A stretch of DNA of 64,000 bases from CAYNLK01 sp964398055 (GTDB lineage: Bacteria; Chloroflexota; Anaerolineae; 4572-78; J111), in contig CAYNLK010000029.1 in assembly GCA_964398055.1 (NCBI GenBank), forward strand, positions 1 to 64,000, read 5' to 3'. The notes beneath the pieces are model-generated. The model made no database searches. It was not told where the DNA came from and saw only the letters and a program-made list of their open reading frames with translations. Below are positions 1 to 7,109 of the stretch, one piece after another (position 1 is the stretch's first letter; every line of letters starts with the position of its first letter). Position numbers and translations under genes: made by a program.

Positions 1-95
1 CCTTCAACCGATTTTTGTTAAAGAGCTTTACCAAAATTTGGATCTACTGATACTGCGTAACTTGTTCAGGATAGTACAATAGTTGGGAGAGTTCG

Positions 96-1067
96 ATGAT
101 AGCTGATCCAGTTCTCATCAACGATTGGCACCCTGTCGCCAGTATCAAAGAGTTGGCGGCCAAGAATATCTTGGGAACGCGGTTGCTGGGCGAAGATATC
201 GTGGTCTGGTGGAGTGATGGGCAGATCATGGCCTGGCAGGATCTGTGTGTTCACCGGGGGGTGCGGCTATCGCTGGGGCAGGTGGTGGAAGGTGATAAGC
301 TGGAGTGCCCCTACCACGGTTGGACCTATGATGCCAGCGGTAAGTGTATCCGCATTCCGGCTCACCCGGAGCAGATTCCCCCGGCAAAAGCGGTGGTGAA
401 AACCTATCAGGCGCGCGAGCGGTACGGCCTGGTTTGGGTGTCGCTGGGGCAACCGGCCCACGATGTGCCGCCTTTCCCGGAGTGGGCTGACCCCGCTTTT
501 CGTAAAATTCTGTGCGGTCCCTATCAAATCAAGGCCGGCGGCCCCCGCATCATCGAGAATTTCCTGGATGTAGGCCATTTTCCCTTTGTCCATGAGAATA
601 TTTTGGGGGTACGCGAACGGCCTGAGATCGAAGAGTATGAAGCCGATATCGGACCGGAGGGAGTCATTGCCCGAGGGGTGCGGGTCTACCAGCCTGATCC
701 CTACGGTACCGGTCGGGGTGATACGGTGAGTTACACCTACCGCGCCTTCCGCCCGCTGACAGCCTACTTTATGAAAGAGTCGGCTGAGGCGGGCTTTTCT
801 ATTTTTCTAATGGTTACGCCTCACGAAACACTGGAAAGCTCGGCCTGGATGTGGATGGCGATGAACTACGGCCACGAGACGCCAGAGCAGGAATTGGTCG
901 ATTACCAGAACCAGATTTTTAGCCAGGACCGGCCCATTGTCCAGTCCCAGCGACCCGAACTGCTGCCGCTCGATCTGCAAGCGGAGCTTCATCTGCGCAG
1001 CGACCGGACGGCGATTGCTTATCGCAAGTGGCTGAATGAGCTAGGGTTGACCTTTGGTACAGCTTGA
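96..1067 (+). CDS. Rieske [2Fe-2S] aromatic-ring oxygenase, alpha-type
   Basis: The 323-residue protein carries a Rieske centre: Cys51-x-His53 and Cys71-x2-His74 (CPYHGW) bind the [2Fe-2S] cluster. A mononuclear iron site follows at Asn155 to His166 (motif NFLDVGHFPFVH), where Asp158 would bridge electron transfer and His161 and His166 are two of the iron ligands. This matches the alpha subunit of ring-hydroxylating oxygenases and VanA-like demethylases, which use O2 and electrons from a separate reductase. No reductase or beta subunit lies nearby, so a VanA/phenylpropionate-type single-subunit oxygenase is most likely; the substrate cannot be read. ATG 96 is preceded by GGGAGAG. It opens a same-strand run leading into the BMP transporter, but a candidate promoter lies between them, so co-transcription is uncertain. 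Confidence 0.85.
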   Translation: MIADPVLINDWHPVASIKELAAKNILGTRLLGEDIVVWWSDGQIMAWQDLCVHRGVRLSLGQVVEGDKLECPYHGWTYDASGKCIRIPAHPEQIPPAKAVVKTYQARERYGLVWVSLGQPAHDVPPFPEWADPAFRKILCGPYQIKAGGPRIIENFLDVGHFPFVHENILGVRERPEIEEYEADIGPEGVIARGVRVYQPDPYGTGRGDTVSYTYRAFRPLTAYFMKESAEAGFSIFLMVTPHETLESSAWMWMAMNYGHETPEQELVDYQNQIFSQDRPIVQSQRPELLPLDLQAELHLRSDRTAIAYRKWLNELGLTFGTA

Positions 1068-1091
1068 GGTCAAGATTGGTCAATTTATAAT
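1064..1091 (+). promoter_or_regulatory. candidate sigma70-type promoter for the BMP transporter operon
   Basis: TTGAGG at 1064-1069 and TATAAT at 1086-1091 are separated by 16 bases, about 145 bases upstream of the lipoprotein start. The -10 box is a consensus match and the -35 is fair. It starts inside the stop region of the Rieske gene, so it would separate the two units. Confidence 0.5.
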
Positions 1092-1179
1092 GTTAAAACG
1101 GGGGTTAAGTTTTCTGGATGAAGGAGGTGCATGCCTATTCTTTGATTGAACAAAGCCAATCTCATAGACAAACATTTGC

Positions 1180-1212
1180 TCACTGATTACTGATCACTGA
1201 TCACTGATCACT
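1180..1212 (+). repeat. 7-bp tandem repeat (TCACTGA, about 4.7 copies)
   Basis: Five consecutive units read TCACTGA, TTACTGA, TCACTGA, TCACTGA and partial TCACT. The array sits in the untranslated leader just before the ribosome binding site of the BMP lipoprotein. It is a simple slippage-prone array and could alter leader length between strains. Confidence 0.75.
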
Positions 1213-1237
1213 ATTTTCTATGGAGGAAGAGACGAAC

Positions 1238-3223
1238 ATGAAAAAGCTATATTTTCAGCTTGGATTTGTACTGCTACTTGGGGTTTTGTTATTGGTAGCA
1301 TGCGCCCAGCAGGCCGCGCCGGCTCCGCAACAGCCGGCGGCTCAAGAGGAACAACCTGCTGCGGAGGAAGCGCCGGCGGAGGCAGGTGGGGGTCGATTTG
1401 GGTTAGTATTGAGTGGACCGACGGATGACAATTCGTGGAACGAAGCGGCGTACATTGCGTTGAAGGCGTTGGAAGCGGACGGGGTGGAGGTGACATTTGC
1501 GGAGCGGGTGGCCTATGCGGATGCGGGGCGGGTGTTGCGGGAGTTGGCGGATGCGGGCTATCCGATGATCGTGGCGCACAGTTTTGGGTATCAGGATGCG
1601 GTGTTCGAGGTGGGGGAAGAGTTTCCGGGGGTGAATCTGGCCTGGGCCGGGGGGATCGAACGGACGGCGAAGAATGTGGCGGATTATGACCAGCCGTTCT
1701 ACCAGGCGGCCTATTTGGTGGGGATCATTGCCGGGCACGTGTCGGCGAGTGGCAAGTTGGGAGCGGTGTATGGGTTTGACATTCCGGTGTGCCATGCGAT
1801 GGGGGAGGCGCTGTTAGCTGGGGCGAAGACAGTAAATCCTGAAGCGACGTTGACGTTTGCGGCGGCGGGGGATTGGTATGATGCGGCCAAGGCGAAGGAG
1901 GCGGCGCTGGCGCAGGCGGAGACAGGGGTGGATTACTGGATCAGTTGTGGGGAAGGGCCGACGTTAGGGACGTTTGAGGCGGCGAAAGATGCGGGGGGAT
2001 ATGCGACGGGGTATGTGGGGGATATGACGGAGAGTGGGCCTGGGGTGGTGTTAACGAACATCATCTGGAACTTGGAGCCGATGTTCCGGGACATGTTACG
2101 GCAGACGCAGGATGGGACGTTTGATGCGCCGTATTACCGGTATGGGATCAAGGAAGGGGCGTTAGACATCAGCATCAATCCTGGGTTAGCGGATGTGATT
2201 CCGGCCGAGGCGTTACAGCAGGTGGAAGAAGTCAAAGCCAGGATCCAAAGCGGTGAGTTCGTAGTGCCCTTTATTCCTACGGGTGAGGAACAACCTGCTG
2301 CGGAGGAAGCGCCGGCGGAGGCAGGTGGGGGTCGATTTGGGTTAGTATTGAGTGGACCGACGGATGACAATTCGTGGAACGAAGCGGCGTACATTGCGTT
2401 GAAGGCGTTGGAAGCGGACGGGGTGGAGGTGACATTTGCGGAGCGGGTGGCCTATGCGGATGCGGGGCGGGTGTTGCGGGAGTTGGCGGATGCGGGCTAT
2501 CCGATGATCGTGGCGCACAGTTTTGGGTATCAGGATGCGGTGTTCGAGGTGGGGGAAGAGTTTCCGGGGGTGAATCTGGCCTGGGCCGGGGGGATCGAAC
2601 GGACGGCGAAGAATGTGGCGGATTATGACCAGCCGTTCTACCAGGCGGCCTATTTGGTGGGGATCATTGCCGGGCACGTGTCGGCGAGTGGCAAGTTGGG
2701 AGCGGTGTATGGGTTTGACATTCCGGTGTGCCATGCGATGGGGGAGGCGCTGTTAGCTGGGGCGAAGACAGTAAATCCTGAAGCGACGTTGACGTTTGCG
2801 GCGGCGGGGGATTGGTATGATGCGGCCAAGGCGAAGGAGGCGGCGCTGGCGCAGGCGGAGACAGGGGTGGATTACTGGATCAGTTGTGGGGAAGGGCCGA
2901 CGTTAGGGACGTTTGAGGCGGCGAAAGATGCGGGGGGATATGCGACGGGGTATGTGGGGGATATGACGGAGAGTGGGCCTGGGGTGGTGTTAACGAACAT
3001 CATCTGGAACTTGGAGCCGATGTTCCGGGACATGTTACGGCAGACGCAGGATGGGACGTTTGATGCGCCGTATTACCGGTATGGGATCAAGGAAGGGGCG
3101 TTAGACATCAGCATCAATCCTGGGTTAGCGGATGTGATTCCGGCCGAGGCGTTACAGCAGGTGGAAGAAGTCAAAGCCAGGATCCAAAGCGGTGAGTTCG
3201 AGGTCCCATTTGTGCCTCAATAA
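1238..3223 (+). CDS. BMP-family ABC substrate-binding lipoprotein with tandem-duplicated binding domain
   Basis: Substrate-binding lipoprotein of the Med/BMP (PnrA/BmpA) family, which in characterised members binds nucleosides or other purine-like ligands outside the cell. The start at 1238 is preferred over the ATG at 1220 because the ATG at 1220 overlaps the GGAGGA ribosome site. A signal peptide ends in a lipobox (LLVAC, Cys22), followed by an Ala/Pro/Glu-rich linker. The mature part contains two consecutive BMP domains of about 300 residues that are identical in amino acid sequence, joined by the same linker; a normal family member has one. Only the ends differ (copy 1 ends VVPFIPTG, copy 2 EVPFVPQ). 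It heads an operon with the ATPase and two permeases downstream. Either a two-site binding protein or an assembly duplication is possible. Confidence 0.88.
   Translation: MKKLYFQLGFVLLLGVLLLVACAQQAAPAPQQPAAQEEQPAAEEAPAEAGGGRFGLVLSGPTDDNSWNEAAYIALKALEADGVEVTFAERVAYADAGRVLRELADAGYPMIVAHSFGYQDAVFEVGEEFPGVNLAWAGGIERTAKNVADYDQPFYQAAYLVGIIAGHVSASGKLGAVYGFDIPVCHAMGEALLAGAKTVNPEATLTFAAAGDWYDAAKAKEAALAQAETGVDYWISCGEGPTLGTFEAAKDAGGYATGYVGDMTESGPGVVLTNIIWNLEPMFRDMLRQTQDGTFDAPYYRYGIKEGALDISINPGLADVIPAEALQQVEEVKARIQSGEFVVPFIPTGEEQPAAEEAPAEAGGGRFGLVLSGPTDDNSWNEAAYIALKALEADGVEVTFAERVAYADAGRVLRELADAGYPMIVAHSFGYQDAVFEVGEEFPGVNLAWAGGIERTAKNVADYDQPFYQAAYLVGIIAGHVSASGKLGAVYGFDIPVCHAMGEALLAGAKTVNPEATLTFAAAGDWYDAAKAKEAALAQAETGVDYWISCGEGPTLGTFEAAKDAGGYATGYVGDMTESGPGVVLTNIIWNLEPMFRDMLRQTQDGTFDAPYYRYGIKEGALDISINPGLADVIPAEALQQVEEVKARIQSGEFEVPFVPQ
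1346..3200 (+). repeat. 916-bp perfect direct repeat inside the BMP gene
   Basis: Bases 1346-2261 and 2285-3200 appear identical when read side by side, at an offset of 939 bases, leaving a unit-specific 23-base joint at 2262-2284. The homologous tail of copy 2 (3201-3223) differs at several positions from that joint although both encode the same C-terminal motif. Reading frame is kept through both copies. Confidence 0.93.
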
Positions 3224-3245
3224 AATGTTGGTTTGACCTCGTTTC

Positions 3246-3276
3246 GGTGACAGTCACCTTTGAAGTGACTGTCACC
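3246..3276 (+). terminator. 12-bp stem hairpin after the BMP gene
   Basis: GGTGACAGTCAC (3246-3257) pairs perfectly with GTGACTGTCACC (3265-3276) across a 7-base loop, just behind the stop codon at 3223. There is no strong T run, so it may attenuate read-through or stabilise the lipoprotein mRNA, giving more binding protein than permease, rather than terminate fully. Confidence 0.5.
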
Positions 3277-3302
3277 GGTATCCTTTTAGCTCTCGTTCAG
3301 CT

Positions 3303-3377
3303 CTCGTTCCCAAACTCAGTTTGGGAACGAGTATAGAATTTTAGTTCTCATTCCCAAACTCGGTTTGGGAACGAGAA
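3303..3377. repeat. two tandem REP-like hairpins (CTCGTTCCCAAAC family)
   Basis: The first hairpin pairs CTCGTTCCCAAAC (3303-3315) with GTTTGGGAACGAG (3319-3331). The second, at 3345-3377, has the same core with a longer stem and one mismatch. Two near-identical palindromes in tandem suggest a dispersed intergenic palindromic family. The second ends only seven bases before the ATPase start, so it could mask that start region in mRNA. Confidence 0.8.
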
Positions 3378-3383
3378 TAATCA

Positions 3384-4955
3384 ATGCCTATGCAACTTCA
3401 ACCAGCAAACAGCCAACCCATCGTCCAGATGAAGGGTATCGTCAAGCATTTTCCTGGTGTGGTGGCCAATGATCACGTTGATTTTGACCTCTATCCCGGC
3501 GAGGTTCATACCCTGTTGGGTGAAAATGGGGCCGGCAAAACCACCTTGATGAGCATTCTTTACGGTCTTTACCATCCTGACGAGGGCGAAATCTACGTCA
3601 AGGGTCAACCGGTCCACTTTGCCTCGGCCCAGGATGCTATCCAGAGCGGTCTGGAAATGGTTCATCAGCATTTTCAGTTGGTCAAACCTTTCACCGTGGC
3701 CGAAAATATCATCCTGGGGCAACGTTCCTCGCGCGGGCCGCTCCTGGAAAACCAGAGAAAAGTTCGCCAGCGAATTTTGGAAATTTCTAACCAGTTTAGT
3801 CTGAATGTTGACCCGGATGCCCAAATCTGGCAGTTGTCGGTGGGGGAGCAGCAGCGAGTTGAGATTTTGAAGACCCTCTATCGAGGCGCCGATGTTTTGA
3901 TTCTGGATGAACCAACCGCAGTGCTAACTCCTCAGGAAGCCAGTGAGCTGTTGGCGATTATCAGAGACCTGGCTGCTCAAGGCCGGGGGGTTGTCTTTAT
4001 CAGCCACAAATTGAATGAAGTTCTAACCGTCAGCGACCGTATCACGGTCCTGCGCGATGGGCATGTGGTCGGCACGGTTCGTCCCAAAGCCGAGCAGGTC
4101 ACTGCCAGTGATTTGGCCCGGTTGATGGTCGGCCGGGAGGTGCTGCTGACGGTGGCCAAACAACCCAAGGCGGCTGGAGAAACCCGGCTGGTAATCGAGG
4201 ATTTGTGGGTACAGGATGATCGGGGGTTGCCGGCAGTCAAGGGCATCGATCTGGAAATACGGGCCGGTGAAATTCTGGGGCTGGCCGGTGTGGCCGGGAA
4301 CGGCCAGCGTGAGTTAGAAGAAGCCCTGCGCGGCCTGCGGACAGTTCAGCGGGGCCGGATCAGCGTCAACGGGCGGGACATTACCCACACGGCTCCGGCT
4401 GATATCATTCAACTCGGAGTGGCCCATATTCCGTCGGACCGTTACGGTCGGGGGGTGTTGGATGACGTCAGCGTGGCCGAAAATCTGGTTTTGGAAACTT
4501 TCTGGCGAGAGCCGTATACCCGGCGTTTCTTCCTCAACTACAGAGCCATCTTTGCCGCGGCCGAACGATTGGTCAACCAGTACGATGTTCGGACTCCTTC
4601 CGTGCTGACCCCTGCCGGCAAGTTATCCGGCGGCAATGCCCAGAAGATGGTTTTGGCCCGGGAGCTATCATTAACCCCCCAGTTCTTATTGGCCGCCCAG
4701 CCCACCCGCGGGCTAGACATCAGCGCCATCGAGTATGTCCATCGGAATCTGCTTGAGCAGCGTGATCAAGATGTCGCCATCTTGCTGATCTCGACCGAGT
4801 TGGAAGAGATTCTGGCCCTCAGCGACCGTATTGCCGTGATCTATGAAGGGGAAATCATGGGGGTGGTACCGGGTGATAAAGAGCATATGAAAGAAGTCGG
4901 CATGATGATGGCCGGGGTCAGGCCTGAGCACGTCTCAGCAGGAGCAACGCTTTGA
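3384..4955 (+). CDS. BMP-type ABC transporter ATPase, two nucleotide-binding domains
   Basis: Cytoplasmic ATPase of the nucleoside/simple-sugar ABC importer class (NupO/YufO, RbsA-like), 523 residues with two fused ABC domains. Domain 1 has an intact Walker A (GENGAGKTT, about 46-54), signature LSVGEQQR (about 151) and Walker B VLILDEPTA (about 171). Domain 2 has a degenerate Walker A (GVAGNGQRE), a signature LSGGNAQK and a Walker-B-like segment QPTRGLD, the asymmetry usual in this family. The stop overlaps the TTG start of the next gene by three bases, showing translational coupling with the permeases. Confidence 0.93.
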   Translation: MPMQLQPANSQPIVQMKGIVKHFPGVVANDHVDFDLYPGEVHTLLGENGAGKTTLMSILYGLYHPDEGEIYVKGQPVHFASAQDAIQSGLEMVHQHFQLVKPFTVAENIILGQRSSRGPLLENQRKVRQRILEISNQFSLNVDPDAQIWQLSVGEQQRVEILKTLYRGADVLILDEPTAVLTPQEASELLAIIRDLAAQGRGVVFISHKLNEVLTVSDRITVLRDGHVVGTVRPKAEQVTASDLARLMVGREVLLTVAKQPKAAGETRLVIEDLWVQDDRGLPAVKGIDLEIRAGEILGLAGVAGNGQRELEEALRGLRTVQRGRISVNGRDITHTAPADIIQLGVAHIPSDRYGRGVLDDVSVAENLVLETFWREPYTRRFFLNYRAIFAAAERLVNQYDVRTPSVLTPAGKLSGGNAQKMVLARELSLTPQFLLAAQPTRGLDISAIEYVHRNLLEQRDQDVAILLISTELEEILALSDRIAVIYEGEIMGVVPGDKEHMKEVGMMMAGVRPEHVSAGATL

Positions 4956-6040
4956 CCAAACCTATTGACCCATCCTCGGTTCTCAGCTCAACTGCCCCAA
5001 CGGGTCTCTCGTTCAAGGCGCTGCTGCGGCGTCTGGCGCAGACGCTCGGTCCGCCTTTGGCCGGCGCTGTGATCGCCCTCCTCCTCGGCGCAGTTTTGAT
5101 TGCCCTGTCCGGTACCGACCCTATGGTAGCCTACCGGGCTATGCTCAGAGGCGCCTTTGGCGGTCCGCGCCAGTTGACCGAAACTGCGCTCAAAGCCACG
5201 CCCTTACTCCTGATCGGCTTGGGCTTGACGGTCGCTTTTAAGGCCCGGGTCTGGAATATCGGCGGGGAAGGGCAATTTTTTATGGGCGCCCTCTTTGGCA
5301 GTGTTATTGCCTTGAGATTTACCGAGCTGCCGGCTATGGTCCTGATCCCGGTAATGCTGCTGGCGGGTGTCATCGGCGGAGCTTTGTGGGGTCTCATTCC
5401 GGCGTTGTTGCGTACCCAGCGTGGCATCAACGAGATAATTTCCACTTTAATGCTCAACTATGTGGCTCTCTTTATCATTGAATACGTGGCCCGAGTCCCG
5501 CTGCGAGACCCGAACGGTTTCCTGCCAGAGTCGGCTCAATTTGTCAGGGCCGCCCGGCTGCCGGGATTATTTGGCACCCGGCTGCACCTGGGGGTCTTTT
5601 TAGTGCTGCTGCTCATTCCCCTGGTCTACTTGCTGATTTGGCGAACGCCGGTGGGCTTCCGGCTGCGGGCCGTTGGCTCCAAGGCCAGCGTGGCTCGCTT
5701 TGCCGGTATCTTTGTGGAGCGAAGTATCATCTTTGTGCTGATCTTCAGCGGCGGCCTGGCCGGCCTGGCCGGGATCATCGAAGTTAGTTTCCTGCACAGT
5801 CGGCTCAAAGGCGGTATCTCCGGGGGATACGGCTTTACCGCCATCCTGGTGGCGCTGTTGGGACGGCTCCATCCGGTGGGGGTTCTTTTTGCTGCTATCT
5901 TCTTTTCAGCGCTGACCATTGGGGCCAATACAATGCACACCCTGGTTGGCCTGCCGGTGACCCTGGCCGACGTGATTCAGGCCCTGATTGTGTTGTTTGT
6001 GGTTGGTTTTGACGCCTTTTTCAGATTGAGGAGGTCTTGA
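4952..6040 (+). CDS. BMP-type ABC transporter permease 1
   Basis: Inner-membrane permease of the BPD_transp_2 family (NupP/YufP-like), 362 residues with about ten hydrophobic segments. The motif GIFVERSIIFVLIFSGGLAGLAG in the C-terminal third matches the conserved loop region of the family. It starts with TTG 4952, overlapping the ATPase stop. It pairs with the next permease to form the heterodimeric channel for the ligand delivered by the lipoprotein, most likely a nucleoside or purine. Confidence 0.9.
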   Translation: MTKPIDPSSVLSSTAPTGLSFKALLRRLAQTLGPPLAGAVIALLLGAVLIALSGTDPMVAYRAMLRGAFGGPRQLTETALKATPLLLIGLGLTVAFKARVWNIGGEGQFFMGALFGSVIALRFTELPAMVLIPVMLLAGVIGGALWGLIPALLRTQRGINEIISTLMLNYVALFIIEYVARVPLRDPNGFLPESAQFVRAARLPGLFGTRLHLGVFLVLLLIPLVYLLIWRTPVGFRLRAVGSKASVARFAGIFVERSIIFVLIFSGGLAGLAGIIEVSFLHSRLKGGISGGYGFTAILVALLGRLHPVGVLFAAIFFSALTIGANTMHTLVGLPVTLADVIQALIVLFVVGFDAFFRLRRS

Positions 6041-6041
6041 C

Positions 6042-7019
6042 ATGTCGCTAGACCAATTCCTGACCACTACTTTTTTGGTGGCTATCCTGGTGGCCGGTAT
6101 CCGCCTGGCCACCCCGATCTTGTTGGCGGTCATTGGCGAAATCATCACTGAGAAGGGCGGCGTGCTCAATCTGGGGCTGGAAGGGATCATGCTAATGGGG
6201 GCGCTGGCCGGCTTTTTAGTCACCTGGCATCTGCAAAACAATCTGGCCGGGCTGGTCAATCCGATGGCCGCGGCCTGGTTGGGCCTGCTGGCCGGAGCGG
6301 CGGCCGGCCTGGTGATGGGGCTGATCATGGCCTTCTTCTCGGTCACGCTCAAAGCGGACCAGGTCATCAGCGGGGTGATGTTGGTGGTTTTGGGCCAGGG
6401 TCTGAGCGCCTACATCTTTCACCAGCAGTTCAAGGATTTTGCACCCCAGGTGGCCGGTTTAACGTCGCTACCCATTCCCTGGTTGGCCGATTTACCGGTG
6501 GTCGGGCCGATCCTCTTCAATCAAAACGTGGCCGTTTATTTGACTGTCCTCATCGTTTTGGCCGCCTGGTTCTTGCTCAACCGGACTACCCTGGGCCTGA
6601 GTATCCGGGCTATGGGCGAGAATCCCAGCGCCGGTGAAACCTCCGGGTTGAGCGTGAGCAAAATCCGTTACATTGCTACCATGATTGGCGCCTCTTTAGT
6701 TGGGCTGGGCGGGGCCGTGTTGACGGTGGCCCAACTCCATTTCTTCCGCGAAGGCGTTACCGCCGGGCGGGGTTGGATTGCCATTGCCCTGGTCATCTTT
6801 GCCCGCTGGAAACCCGGCCTGGCTGTGGTGGGGGCGTTGCTCTTTGGCATCGCCGACGCCATCCAGTTCCGGATTCAAGCCCTGGGGAGTCAGAATATCC
6901 CCTATGAAATCTTGTTGATGTTGCCCTATCTCTTGACGATTCTGGTGCTGTTCCGGGGCATCAAGAAAACCGAGCAGCCGGAAGCGTTGGGCCAGCCGTA
7001 TGTGCGCGGCGCTCGCTAA
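6042..7019 (+). CDS. BMP-type ABC transporter permease 2
   Basis: Second permease (NupQ/YufQ-like), 325 residues with about nine membrane segments and the motif GEIITEKGGVLNLGLEGIML near the N-terminus that is typical of this subfamily. It starts one base after the previous stop, with GGAGG in the end of that gene as ribosome site. It completes the lipoprotein-ATPase-permease-permease set. The next gene, a xanthine-dehydrogenase-type enzyme, fits import of a purine for oxidation, which is inference. Confidence 0.91.
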   Translation: MSLDQFLTTTFLVAILVAGIRLATPILLAVIGEIITEKGGVLNLGLEGIMLMGALAGFLVTWHLQNNLAGLVNPMAAAWLGLLAGAAAGLVMGLIMAFFSVTLKADQVISGVMLVVLGQGLSAYIFHQQFKDFAPQVAGLTSLPIPWLADLPVVGPILFNQNVAVYLTVLIVLAAWFLLNRTTLGLSIRAMGENPSAGETSGLSVSKIRYIATMIGASLVGLGGAVLTVAQLHFFREGVTAGRGWIAIALVIFARWKPGLAVVGALLFGIADAIQFRIQALGSQNIPYEILLMLPYLLTILVLFRGIKKTEQPEALGQPYVRGAR

Positions 7020-7109
7020 AAAGAGCCGGCCGAATTGAAAGCCTTACGTTTCACGTTTTACGCATATCGCAATGGTCAGCAGTTGGCAGCTAACTGCGGA
7101 GAATGAACG

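Noticed and set aside
1346..3200. Two separate BMP genes fused by an assembly error
   Set aside because: Not fully excluded, but the joint at 2262-2284 differs from the end of copy 2 and keeps the frame, which a simple collapsed or repeated contig would not produce.
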